DNA of 64,000 nt, taken from Pseudomonas cerasi (GTDB lineage Bacteria; Pseudomonadota; Gammaproteobacteria; Pseudomonadales; Pseudomonadaceae). The stretch spans positions 1,361,001 through 1,425,000 of the forward strand of contig NZ_LT222319.1 in NCBI RefSeq assembly GCF_900074915.1, read 5' to 3'. Position numbers and translations under genes: made by a program. The notes beneath the pieces were generated by a model. It did not search any database. It had not been told where the DNA came from and saw nothing but the letters and a program-made list of their open reading frames with translations. This document shows, one piece after another, positions 28,951 to 38,134 of the stretch (positions are counted from its first letter, which is position 1; the number at the start of each line of letters is the position of its first letter).

Positions 28951-29829
28951 TCATTCCTTGTCCAGCAGTGCCTTGAGGTCTTCCAGGTAGCTGGCCCGTT
29001 GCGCGGGCTCCAGCCACTGCGCATAAAAGCCCATCAGGCTGGTTTCACGCAGCACGCGCATCTCGCGGTTGATCAGTTCAATGGCCTGCTTGCCCTTGGG
29101 CGAGTTGCTGCAACTGACATAGACGAACTGGTATGCAGGATTGTCCTTGATCGGCAAGAAGGCCAGTTCCTCCGGCCTTATGCCTTGTTGCATGGCCTGA
29201 TAGCGCGCTTCCGGCCAGAAGCTGATAAAGGCTTGCAGACGCCCCAGACGCTCCATTTGCAGCAGGCTGCCGACCGCATCGTTACCGTAGTGCGGCACGA
29301 GGATATCTTCATCGACGTCGTGCAGCGTGTGGTCGATCATTTCTCCATAGCTGCGTTCGGCAACGATGCCCAATTTGATCGTCCGGCTGGCCATCAAGGC
29401 CGCGAAGTTTAGCTTTCCGTCCTCCACGTAGGGCTCGAACTTCGACATCTCCTCCTTGCGCACAATCAGACCGCTGCTGAGGATGGCGCCGATCGGTATG
29501 GAAAAAAGCAGGGTTCTGGCTCTTTCTGCCGTCCACAGCATGGTGGGATCACAACTGAGAGACGTTTCGTCGCTCAGCATTTGCAGAGCCCTGGCGCGGT
29601 TGACCCGCATCAGCACGTGGTTGTACTCGGGCATTCGTGCTGTCAGCAAGGGCATCAACTGATCAATTGCACCTTGGCCGCGCATGGCACCGGAAAAAAT
29701 CGTTGAAGGGGGGATGTCGCGCATCAGCCAGGTCAGCGTCTCCCTGGCCTGGCTGACGCACGACATGGCAGCCAGCGACAGGGCGAGCATCAATCGAGCC
29801 GTTGTACAGCACGAGGCAGGAAGGGGCAT
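28951..29829 (-). CDS. Periplasmic solute-binding-like protein (TIGR02285 type)
   Basis: The 292-aa protein has a signal peptide (about 1-28, LMLALSLAAMSCVSQA). Its mature region starts ETLTWLMRDIPPSTIF, the typical beginning of the TIGR02285 group of SBP_bac_3-like proteins. Other supporting segments are IKLGIVAERSYGEMID and LQAFISFWPEARYQAMQQGI. There is no adjacent ABC permease or ATPase, so it is an orphan binding protein and the ligand is unknown. It converges on the DUF3509 gene. Confidence 0.75.
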   Translation of the reverse strand: MPLPASCCTTARLMLALSLAAMSCVSQARETLTWLMRDIPPSTIFSGAMRGQGAIDQLMPLLTARMPEYNHVLMRVNRARALQMLSDETSLSCDPTMLWTAERARTLLFSIPIGAILSSGLIVRKEEMSKFEPYVEDGKLNFAALMASRTIKLGIVAERSYGEMIDHTLHDVDEDILVPHYGNDAVGSLLQMERLGRLQAFISFWPEARYQAMQQGIRPEELAFLPIKDNPAYQFVYVSCSNSPKGKQAIELINREMRVLRETSLMGFYAQWLEPAQRASYLEDLKALLDKE

Positions 29830-30115
29830 TCGCGGGTGTCATCCTCGAAAAGGGTTCAACAGTCTGAGGTAGGGTTGGCAGCTCTTTGAATGGTGCTGCG
29901 CCAGTGGCGTCACATTCAGGTGCCCCGGTTGGGAGTTCGGGTGCTCGCTGCAGATCGTCTTTAGCACAGATATGTATCAGAAATTTGTTTCAAATTATCG
30001 ATTTTTGTTCGTCCTGCAAATGGGGGGCAAGCACATCCTTGCGCGAGCAAGTTCGTTCACAGGCCCGGCATCGGGTAGACTTGCTGTCTTCCCTCCAGAC
30101 TCTAGAAGCCCGTTC

Positions 30116-30658
30116 ATGGCCCAGCCGTCCACGACCTACAAATTCGAACTCAACCTCACCGACCTTGATCGCGGCGTGTACGAGAGCGTCAAGCAGACCA
30201 TTGCCCGTCATCCTTCGGAAACCGAAGAGCGCATGACCGTGCGTCTGCTGGCCTATGCCTTCTGGTACAACGAACAGTTGTCGTTCGGTCGCGGCCTGTC
30301 TGATGTGGACGAACCCGCGCTGTGGGAAAAAAGCCTCGATGACCGCGTTCTGCACTGGATCGAAGTCGGCCAGCCGGACGCCGACCGACTGACCTGGTGC
30401 TCGCGCCGTACCGAACGCACCAGCCTGCTGGCCTATGGCAGCCTGCGCGTCTGGGAAGGCAAGGTCATCCCGGCGATCAAGAACCTGAAAAACGTCAATA
30501 TCGCCGCCGTCCCGCAGGAAGTGCTGGAAGTGCTGGCCAAGGACATGCCGCGGGTCATCAAGTGGGATGTGATGATCAGTGAAGGGACGGTGTTCGTCAC
30601 TGACGACCGCGGCCAGCATGAAGTCCAGTTGCAATGGCTTGCGGGCGAGCGCGGCTGA
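30116..30658 (+). CDS. YaeQ family protein
   Basis: The 180-aa protein is a full-length YaeQ family member (YaeQ is known from E. coli as a compensator of RfaH loss; it has a PD-(D/E)XK-like fold). Diagnostic segments are FELNLTDLDRGVYESVKQTI, HPSETEERMTVRLLAYAFWY and LRVWEGKVIPAIKNLKNVNI. The ATG at 30116 gives the family start; a longer frame from 29972 has no similarity. The 286-base gap upstream holds an AT-rich stretch (29980-30020) and a degenerate REP-like piece at about 30040-30066 (GCGCGAGCAAGTTCG). recJ follows 62 bases downstream. Confidence 0.92.
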   Translation: MAQPSTTYKFELNLTDLDRGVYESVKQTIARHPSETEERMTVRLLAYAFWYNEQLSFGRGLSDVDEPALWEKSLDDRVLHWIEVGQPDADRLTWCSRRTERTSLLAYGSLRVWEGKVIPAIKNLKNVNIAAVPQEVLEVLAKDMPRVIKWDVMISEGTVFVTDDRGQHEVQLQWLAGERG

Positions 30659-30720
30659 CAGCCGCCGGTTCCTATCGAAAACACATTCATCGACACTGCA
30701 AAGAGAATCAGCTGACCCGC

Positions 30721-32436
30721 ATGCGCATCGAACCTCGTCTATTGCCCGACACCTTGCCGTTCCTCGGCGACCTGCCGCCCTTGCTCACTCGACTGTACGC
30801 AGCACGAGGTGTGGCCTGCGAGGCCGAACTGGACAAAAGCCTGGCGCGGCTGATTCCTTATCAGCAACTCAAGGGGATCGATGCTGCGGTAGACCTGCTG
30901 GTGACTGCGCTACGCGAGGGCCAGCGTATGCTGATCGTCGGCGATTTCGACGCCGATGGCGCGACCGCCAGCACCGTGGGTGTTCTGGGCCTGCGTCTGC
31001 TGGGCGCGGCGCATGTGGATTATCTGGTGCCCAACCGGTTTGAATATGGCTACGGCCTGACGCCGGAAATCGTCGAAGTGGCGTTGCAGCGCGAACCTCA
31101 GCTGTTGATCACCGTGGATAACGGTATTTCGAGCGTCGAGGGCGTGGCGGCGGCCAAGGCGGCCGGCTTGCAGGTACTGGTGACCGATCACCATTTGCCT
31201 GGTCATGAGCTTCCTGCCGCAGACGCCATCGTCAACCCGAACCAGCCAGGCTGTACCTTTCCCAGCAAGTCGCTGGCCGGTGTCGGGGTCATTTTCTATG
31301 TACTAATGGCCTTGCGTGCGCGTCTGCGCGAGACCGGCTGGTTCGAGAGCAATCAGCGTGCCCAGCCCAATCTGGGCGAGCTGCTGGACCTGGTTGCGCT
31401 GGGCAGCGTGGCCGATGTGGTGCCGCTGGATGCCAACAACCGCATTCTGGTTCATCAGGGGCTGATGCGTATCCGTGCCGGGCGTGCCCGACCCGGGCTG
31501 CGCGCCATTCTGGAAGTGGCCCGGCGTGAACCTTCGCGCATCACCTCCACCGACCTGGGGTTCATCCTCGGGCCACGCCTGAACGCGGCAGGGCGCCTGG
31601 ATGACATGAGCCTGGGCATCGAATGCCTGCTCTGTGACGACCCGACACTGGCGCGGGAAATGGCCGTGCAACTGGACGAGTTGAACCAGGATCGCAAATC
31701 CATCGAGCAGGGCATGCAGCGTGAAGCGCTCGCCCAGCTCAAGGACCTGCCGGTAGAGTCGATGCCGTTCGGCCTCTGCCTGTTCGATGCCGAATGGCAT
31801 CAAGGGGTCATCGGCATCCTCGCTTCGCGTCTCAAGGAGCGTTACCACCGACCCACCATCGCGTTCGCCAGCGCCGGGGAGGGTGTGCTCAAAGGTTCGG
31901 CCCGCTCGGTGCCGGGGTTTCACATTCGCGATGCGCTGGACGCTGTGGCGGCCAGCCATCCGCATCTGATCAGCAAGTTTGGCGGCCACGCGATGGCGGC
32001 AGGTCTTTCGCTGCCTGAAGAGAACTTCCCGGCGTTTGCCGAAGCGTTCGATCTGGAGGTGCGTCGTCAACTCGATGAGCAGGACCTGACCGGACGTCTG
32101 CTGTCCGACGGCTCGCTGGCCGTTGAGGAATTCCACCTAGAACTGGCCCGCGCGCTGCGCAATGCCGGTCCCTGGGGGCAGCACTTCCCCGAGCCCCTGT
32201 TCCACGGCGTGTTTCAGCTGGTCGAGCAACGGGTGGTGGGCGAGCGTCACTTGAAGATGGTGCTCAAGACCGAGTGCGGCAGCGTCAAGCTCGATGGCAT
32301 TGCGTTCGGCGTCGACCGGGATGTCTGGCCCAATCCGAATATCCGCTGGGTCGAGCTGGCCTACAAACTCGACCTCAACGAGTTTCGCGGCAACGAAACC
32401 GTGCAGCTGATGGTGGTGCATATCGCACCGCGTTGA
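30721..32436 (+). CDS. recJ: Single-stranded-DNA-specific exonuclease RecJ
   Basis: RecJ is the 5'-3' ssDNA exonuclease of the RecFOR pathway and mismatch repair. The 571-aa protein has the DHH phosphoesterase motifs in order: GDFDADGATASTVG (the family usually has GDYDVDG), ITVDNGISS, VTDHHLPG, and LGSVADVVPL. The DHHA1 domain follows, with the GGHAMAAGLSL motif (about residues 419-433). The C-terminal OB fold includes FGVDRDVWPNPNIRWVELAY. The ATG at 30721 yields the normal length; an upstream in-frame start (30634) overlaps yaeQ. It is probably co-transcribed with yaeQ. Confidence 0.96.
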   Translation: MRIEPRLLPDTLPFLGDLPPLLTRLYAARGVACEAELDKSLARLIPYQQLKGIDAAVDLLVTALREGQRMLIVGDFDADGATASTVGVLGLRLLGAAHVDYLVPNRFEYGYGLTPEIVEVALQREPQLLITVDNGISSVEGVAAAKAAGLQVLVTDHHLPGHELPAADAIVNPNQPGCTFPSKSLAGVGVIFYVLMALRARLRETGWFESNQRAQPNLGELLDLVALGSVADVVPLDANNRILVHQGLMRIRAGRARPGLRAILEVARREPSRITSTDLGFILGPRLNAAGRLDDMSLGIECLLCDDPTLAREMAVQLDELNQDRKSIEQGMQREALAQLKDLPVESMPFGLCLFDAEWHQGVIGILASRLKERYHRPTIAFASAGEGVLKGSARSVPGFHIRDALDAVAASHPHLISKFGGHAMAAGLSLPEENFPAFAEAFDLEVRRQLDEQDLTGRLLSDGSLAVEEFHLELARALRNAGPWGQHFPEPLFHGVFQLVEQRVVGERHLKMVLKTECGSVKLDGIAFGVDRDVWPNPNIRWVELAYKLDLNEFRGNETVQLMVVHIAPR

Positions 32437-32548
32437 CGATAGCAGGAACCCCTCTCTCCACCGGGTTGTCGACACTACACGGTTTGCCAAACCTGTTCTT
32501 TGAATGAACGGAACCTGGACACCTGAATTTTCATTACGAGAGGTTGCC

Positions 32549-33655
32549 ATGAGCCTGCTGCTTGAACCCTATACCCTGCGCCAATTGACCCTTCGCAATC
32601 GCATCGCAGTGTCGCCGATGTGCCAGTATTCCAGTGTCGACGGCCTGGCCAATGACTGGCATCTGGTTCACCTTGGAAGCCGTGCCGTCGGCGGTGCCGG
32701 ACTGGTCATCACCGAAGCGATGGCGGTGACGCCGGACGGCCGCATCACTCCCGAAGACCTTGGGCTGTGGAACGACGAACAGATCGAACCGCTGCAACGC
32801 ATCACACGCTTTATCAACGCTCAGGGCGCAGTTGCAGGCGTCCAGCTGGCGCACGCCGGCCGCAAGGCCAGCACCTGGCGCCCGTGGCTTGGCAAGCATG
32901 GCAGTATTTCTCTCAATGAAGGCGGCTGGACGCCAGTCGGGCCTTCAGCGATTGCATTCGATCCGCAGCACACGACCCCTGTGCAATTGAGCGAAACGCA
33001 GATTCAGGAGTTGATCAAGGCGTTTGTCGATTCTGCGCGGCGTGCCTTGGAGGCGGGCTTCAAGGTAGTGGAAATCCACGCCGCCCATGGCTATTTGCTG
33101 CATCAGTTCCTGTCGCCTCTGAGCAACCAGCGCACCGACGAGTACGGTGGTTCATTCGAGAACCGCATTCGCTTCACACTGCAAGTGACCGAAGCCGTGC
33201 GTGCGGTATGGCCTGCAGAGCTGCCAGTGTTCGTTCGCGTGTCCGCCACCGACTGGGTGGAAGACGGCTGGAACGCCGATGAAACCGTCGAGCTGGCGCG
33301 TCGCTTGAAAGCAATCGGGACGGACCTGATCGATGTCTCGTCGGGCGGTACGTCAGCCAATGCGGAAATTCCGGTTGGCCCAGGCTACCAGACGCGCTTT
33401 GCCGAGCGGGTTCGCAAGGAGTCCGACATCGCGACGGGCACGGTGGGCATGATTACCGATCCGGCTCAGGCAGAACATATTCTGCGCACCGGGCAGGCCG
33501 ATATTATCCTGCTCGCGCGTGAGCTGCTGCGTGATCCGTACTGGCCACTGCGCGCCGATGAAGACTTGGGTGGCCGCCTGGCAACCTGGCCTGCGCAGTA
33601 TCAACGCGCCACGCATCGTGATCAGCCCATTCATGAGTCTGACCTGCGCGACTGA
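32549..33655 (+). CDS. Old Yellow Enzyme family NADH:flavin oxidoreductase (XenA/YqjM type)
   Basis: This 368-aa FMN-dependent ene-reductase belongs to the thermophilic-like/YqjM class, to which XenA of P. putida also belongs. The active-site cysteine that tunes the flavin is Cys25 in VSPMCQYSS, and the substrate-binding His pair sits in VEIHAAHGYLLHQFLSP. QRTDEYGGSFENRIRF and the C-terminal RELLRDPYWPLRA are typical family segments. These enzymes reduce enones, nitro compounds and other electrophiles; the physiological substrate is unknown. The ATG at 32549 is preceded by GAGAGG at good spacing. It is followed by a strong terminator. Confidence 0.93.
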   Translation: MSLLLEPYTLRQLTLRNRIAVSPMCQYSSVDGLANDWHLVHLGSRAVGGAGLVITEAMAVTPDGRITPEDLGLWNDEQIEPLQRITRFINAQGAVAGVQLAHAGRKASTWRPWLGKHGSISLNEGGWTPVGPSAIAFDPQHTTPVQLSETQIQELIKAFVDSARRALEAGFKVVEIHAAHGYLLHQFLSPLSNQRTDEYGGSFENRIRFTLQVTEAVRAVWPAELPVFVRVSATDWVEDGWNADETVELARRLKAIGTDLIDVSSGGTSANAEIPVGPGYQTRFAERVRKESDIATGTVGMITDPAQAEHILRTGQADIILLARELLRDPYWPLRADEDLGGRLATWPAQYQRATHRDQPIHESDLRD

Positions 33656-33692
33656 TCGCCAATCGGTTCTCTGCTGGCAATACCCGATAAAT

Positions 33693-33719
33693 GAGCGCCG
33701 CACGGCGCTCAATTTTTTT
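33693..33719 (+). terminator. Rho-independent terminator after the OYE gene
   Basis: GAGCGCCG/CGGCGCTC with a 2-base loop is followed by AATTTTTTT. It ends right at the convergent kinase stop codon. Confidence 0.9.
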
Positions 33720-33720
33720 G

Positions 33721-35835
33721 TTACTCGCCTTCCAGCAGTTCGGTGACGCGGCCGATCAGTTCGGCAATCGCGAACGGCTTGGGCAGCACATGCATGCCCG
33801 GCTCAAGCGTGTCATGCGCCAACGCGGCGTTTTCAGCATAACCAGTCACGAACAGGATTTTCAGGTCGGGCCGGACATCCCGCGCCGCGTCTGCGACCTG
33901 ACGACCATTCATGCCGCCCGGCAGACCGACGTCGGTGATCAGCAGGTCGATCGCCGCTTTGGACTGCAGAATGGTCAGGGCATCGGCACCCCGTTCAGCC
34001 TGCAAGACAATATAGCCAAGGTCTTCAAGCAACTCGGCAATGAGCAAGCGCACGGCGGGCTCGTCATCGACGACCAGAATGGTTTCGTCACTCGTGCTGG
34101 AAGCGGGGACTTGCAACGGGCTGTCATCGAAGACCACCGTTTCAGCTTCGCCTTCGTGCATCGGCAGCAGAATGCAGACTTTCGAACCCTCGCCAACCTT
34201 TGACGTAATGTAAACGCCGCCACCGGACTGCCGTGCAAAACCGTAAATCATCGACAGCCCCAGCCCGGTGCCCATGCCTGTCGGTTTGGTGGTGAAGAAC
34301 GGGTCGAAGGCCCGCGCCATGACGTCGTTGCTCATGCCGGTGCCGGTGTCGCTGACGGACAGTTCCACATAACGGCCTGCGGGCAGTTGATACTTGGTCG
34401 CCATGACTGCCGTCAGGTGGCGATTGCCCGTCTGGATCAGCAGTTTTCCGCCATCGGGCATGGCGTCCTTGGCGTTGATGCACAGGTTGAGCAGCGAATT
34501 TTCCAGTTGATGCGGATCAACCAGGGTCGCCCATAGCCCGCTTGAGGCATTGACCTGCATATCGATGGCCGGACCTACGGTGCGCCGAATCAGCTCGTCC
34601 ATGCCCGCGACCAGAAGATCGATATCCGTGGCCTTGGGGGCCAGCGTCTGACGGCGCGAGAATGCCAGCAGCCGATGTGTCAGGGATGCGGCGCGTCTCG
34701 AGCCTTCCAGCGCTGCGTTGATGTAGCGGTCCAGTTCCGTGAAGCGTTCCTGTCTGATCCTCGACAGCAGCAGCTCCATGTTGCCGGTGACACCCATCAG
34801 CAGGTTATTGAAGTCATGAGCCAGCCCGCCGGTCAGTTGCCCGACCGCTTCCATTTTCTGCGATTGAATCAAGGCCTCTTCGGCAATACGCAATGCTTTG
34901 ATGCGGTCCTTTTCGTGGGTCAGGTGCTTGCCCAGCGCAAAAATGATTCCGTTGCCGGGTGCCGCAGTCCAGCCGAACCAGTGGTAGCTGCCGTCGACAT
35001 GCTGATAACGATTTTCAAACAGCGGCAGTACATGGTTGACAGTGTGTTTCAGAGCATTCTGGGTGTTGCTGACATCATCCGGATGCAGCAGGGTCATGAT
35101 GGAGGTGCCCAGCAGCTCTTGTTCCGGGTGGCCCAGTAGCGCTGTCCAGGCCGGGTTTACCCGCAGAAAGATACCGTTGAAATCGAGTATCGCCAGCGGG
35201 TCAGGAGATATTTGCCAAAACGTGTCCAGCTCCAGCGTCCGTTGTTCAAGTCTGGCGGTCTGCTGTCGTTCCAGACTGACCAGATCGTCAATCAGTTTCA
35301 GGCTTTTGCGCTCGCTTTCCTGCAGCGCTTGCTGATTGAGAACATGCGCAGTGGTTTCGTTGGTGATGCAGAACATGCCGACTACCACGCCATGCTCGTC
35401 GATGACCGGTGAAAACGAGAATGACCACCATGTCTGCTCGACCTTGCCGTAGCGTGCCATGGACAGCGGCAAGTCCTGGTAGTGGCAGGGCTTGCCGGCG
35501 AGCGCGTCGATCACCAGCGGCGCGACTTGGTCCCAGACGTCTGCCTACAGATCCGGAATGAGTGCGCCGATAGCGTCGTGCTGGCGCGGGCCGAGGATCG
35601 GGGTATAGGCGTCATTGTGGAAAAACACCAGATCCGGTCCCCAGAGCAGGTACATGGACTCCGGAGAATTGAGGATCAGATTCAGGGTGTTTTTCAGCGA
35701 TACCGGCCAATGCTTGATCGGTCCGAGTGAAGTCTGACTCCAGTCCCTGGATCGGATAATCCCGGCGGCCTTGCCGTTGGCGGTCGGGAAACCAGTGGGC
35801 GATATCACTTCGGACAAGCTCCTGAAGATCTGCAT
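33721..35835 (-). pseudogene. PAS-containing hybrid sensor histidine kinase split by an in-frame amber codon
   Basis: Reading from the ATG at 35835, 96 codons are followed by TAG (35545-35547), after which the same frame stays open to 33721: 704 residues if the stop were sense. The N-terminal part has a PAS-type start (TSLGPIKHWPVSLKNTLNLI; LLWGPDLVFFHNDAYTPILG). The break falls at IPDL-stop-ADVWDQV, where related kinases have Trp (consensus like EVWAEIW), so TGG to TAG is the likely change. Downstream come a second PAS domain, HisKA (LTGGLAHDFNNLL), an ATPase domain (GMGTGLGLSMIYGF) and a C-terminal receiver (LLITDVGLPGGMNG). A GTG at 35514 could restart translation and give a 597-aa protein lacking the first sensor segment. 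A sequencing error is the alternative explanation. Confidence 0.85.
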
Positions 35836-36107
35836 GAAGAGGCAAGGGTATTCATATGAATAGGGATGTGTGTTTGCTCAGTTCAGGAAAGGGGCTGCAT
35901 ACCTGCTTTTACCTGCAGCCTGTACTTTATTGACTCTTAGCCACAGGTGCGGGTTGCACGCAGTTCACCAATACGCGGGGCAGATTGACGAACGGGTATC
36001 TGCTCAAACCCGTAACATCCGGAAGCACACCGGTAATAGCCAGACAGTGACTTCTCTTCAACTTGTTGGTCAATGACTCATCTGACAAACCTTGTAGGAG
36101 GCTTCCT

Positions 36108-36854
36108 GTGAATACGCGTGGTTTACTCGATCAATTGCTCAAGTCCGGACAAAGCATGTTGCAGGACAAGAACAAAGGCAAATCCGGCAAGCAATCGTCG
36201 GGCAGCGACTCACTGATCAATGGCCTCGGCAGCCTGCTTGGCGGTGGCAAAGGACAGGGCGGTTCCCAGAATGGGCTGGGTGGTCTGCTGTCCGGCGCCG
36301 GTGGTGGCGCTCTGGCCGCAGGTGCCATGAGTCTTCTGCGCGGCAAGCGTACCCGCGGGATGGGTGGCAAGGTGTTGACCTACGGAGGCCTGGCGGCGCT
36401 GGGAGTACTGGCTTACAAGGCATACAACAACTGGCAGTCCAGCCAGGGGCTTGCCGCTCAACGTGAACCGCAAACCATCGACCGGCTGCCCGAGGCTGAA
36501 GCCGAGCAGCACAGCCAGGCAATCCTGCGCGCATTGGTCGCCGCCGCAAAGGCCGATGGCCATGTCGATGAGCGTGAGCGCGAACTGATCGAAGGTGAGT
36601 TCACCAAACTGAACAACGATCAGACGCTTCAGCAATGGCTTCACGCCGAGCTGAACAAGCCGCTGGACCCGGCAGAGGTGGCCCGGGCCGCGACCACGCC
36701 GGAAATGGCGGCGGAAATGTACATCGCCAGTGTGATGCTGGTGGATGAAGAGCACTTCATGGAACGCGCCTACCTCGATGAGTTGGCGCGTGAGTTGAAG
36801 CTGGAACCCGGCCTCAAGACCGAGCTTGAAGGCCAGGTGCGGAACGCTCAGTAA
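36108..36854 (+). CDS. DUF533 (YebE-like) inner membrane protein with TerB-like domain
   Basis: The 248-aa protein has a glycine/serine-rich N-terminal linker (about 10-75; GLGSLLGGGKGQGGSQNGLG, then GLLSGAGGGALAAGAMS) and a single hydrophobic segment (about 92-108, GGLAALGVLAYKAYNNW). The C-terminal TerB-like helical domain (about 130-245) has ILRALVAAAKADGHVDERER, the acidic motif of that fold. E. coli YebE is the best-known relative; the function is unknown. The GTG at 36108 is preceded by AGGAGG, a very strong ribosome binding site, which decides it over an upstream ATG at 36063. A 12-bp hairpin follows the stop. Confidence 0.85.
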   Translation: MNTRGLLDQLLKSGQSMLQDKNKGKSGKQSSGSDSLINGLGSLLGGGKGQGGSQNGLGGLLSGAGGGALAAGAMSLLRGKRTRGMGGKVLTYGGLAALGVLAYKAYNNWQSSQGLAAQREPQTIDRLPEAEAEQHSQAILRALVAAAKADGHVDERERELIEGEFTKLNNDQTLQQWLHAELNKPLDPAEVARAATTPEMAAEMYIASVMLVDEEHFMERAYLDELARELKLEPGLKTELEGQVRNAQ

Positions 36855-36874
36855 ACCGGCTCTCCGGCCAGTGA

Positions 36875-36905
36875 GTTGCCTGGCACGCCTTGTGTGCCAG
36901 GCAAC
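36875..36905. terminator. Long hairpin between convergent genes
   Basis: GTTGCCTGGCAC and GTGCCAGGCAAC form a perfect 12-bp stem with a 7-base loop. It lies 20 bases after the DUF533 stop and 9 bases from the stop of the opposite pseudogene. There is no T tract, so it is a candidate bidirectional end structure. Confidence 0.6.
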
Positions 36906-37065
36906 TGCCCCGATCAGGGGTGTTCCATTCCTTCGGCGTTGGTCAGTTCCCTGATCAGCGCCGTCTGCTGCTCCTTGAATGTGGCTTCGAACTCTACAAT
37001 CCGTTCTTCGTACTCCGGGTCTTCGAGACTGATATTGCGTTGTTCGAACTCGTCGGTGAGCTGGT

Positions 37066-38079
37066 TCAGTTCAGTCCTGTAGGTACGTTCGAGTGCTTCG
37101 AAGCGTCCAGTGTGGGTTTCACGCAGGTACGGTTGCCATCCAGCTCCAGCCTTTCAAGCGTCGCAATCCGGCCGAAGAAATCGATGTGCTGTTGCTCTAC
37201 CAGCATCCCTTGATCCATCAGCGATAGTGTACGAAGAGATCGAAGCTCAAGCAGCGCCGGTGGCAGTTGCAGTAGGGGGGCGACATGCCCGCTTATTTCC
37301 AGCGAGGTCAGATCCGTCATGCGGCGCAACAGTTGATCCAGGTCAGCGGCTGTGCCAATGATTCTGCTCAGATGCAGATAGCGTACCTGGCGATAAAAGA
37401 AATCCGGCAGGTGTCGGGGAAAGTCGGCCAACGCAATGTCTGCGAGGCGCAGTGGACTGTGGATTTGCCCCAGGCTGAAGGTTCGCCAATGATCGGTCAG
37501 AAGCCTGCCGATCTGACGGCGTGATTCGAGGGTCTGCTCGCTCGGTAAGGCCATCGAGCTGGAGGCATGCGTCCACCGATCAACGGCGGCAAATAATTCT
37601 GCACCTTCGTTCAATTGCCTGTTTACAGCGGCCTGCACGGCAACCGGAGTGTCCATGACAAAACTGAAGGAACTGCCGGCTACCGCTTCATTGATACGTG
37701 CATGCATCGCAGTGTGTCGGGACAGGATGTTGCCGCGCAAGTCAATCACTGTCCGATGCTCAGGGCTGGGAGGATTGTCGAGGATCCACCCGGGCAGTTC
37801 CGTCAGGTTATTGTGCGCCACCGACAGTTCGCGAATGTTGTTCGGGATTATGTCGGTCAGCCAGGACGGCCAGCGGTGCATGCTGACCCGCTCCAGCACC
37901 AACCGGTCGAGGTGCAGCCAGCTCAGGTCCATGGGCAGCACGCTGATCAGGCGATTGCCACTGAGGTTCAGCATCCTCAGGCCAGGCATGCTGCGCAAGG
38001 GGTCCATTTGCGCCTGGTCCAGAAAAATGCCCTGGTTGATCAGCCCCAGTTCGGTCAGTTGGGGCAGCACACGGGACAC
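37066..38079 (-). CDS. Leucine-rich-repeat fragment of the decayed gene
   Basis: The frame has 337 codons from a GTG at 38079 and is open upstream to about 38173. The repeats include MPGLRMLNLSGNRLISVLPM, NNIRELSVAHNNLTELPGWI, MTDLTSLEISGHVAPLLQLP and ALLELRSLRTLSLMDQGMLV, then IATLERLELDGNR, a pattern of bacterial leucine-rich repeats (LxxLxLxxN). The last 18 residues after GNR do not fit the pattern; the likely true continuation is the next frame over. Independent expression from the GTG is not supported by a clear ribosome binding site. Confidence 0.6.
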   Translation of the reverse strand: MSRVLPQLTELGLINQGIFLDQAQMDPLRSMPGLRMLNLSGNRLISVLPMDLSWLHLDRLVLERVSMHRWPSWLTDIIPNNIRELSVAHNNLTELPGWILDNPPSPEHRTVIDLRGNILSRHTAMHARINEAVAGSSFSFVMDTPVAVQAAVNRQLNEGAELFAAVDRWTHASSSMALPSEQTLESRRQIGRLLTDHWRTFSLGQIHSPLRLADIALADFPRHLPDFFYRQVRYLHLSRIIGTAADLDQLLRRMTDLTSLEISGHVAPLLQLPPALLELRSLRTLSLMDQGMLVEQQHIDFFGRIATLERLELDGNRTCVKPTLDASKHSNVPTGLN

Positions 38080-38134
38080 TTGCTGAGGCAGGTTGAGAAA
38101 GATCGAGGGCTCGGGGGCCAGACGGGAGGCGGGC

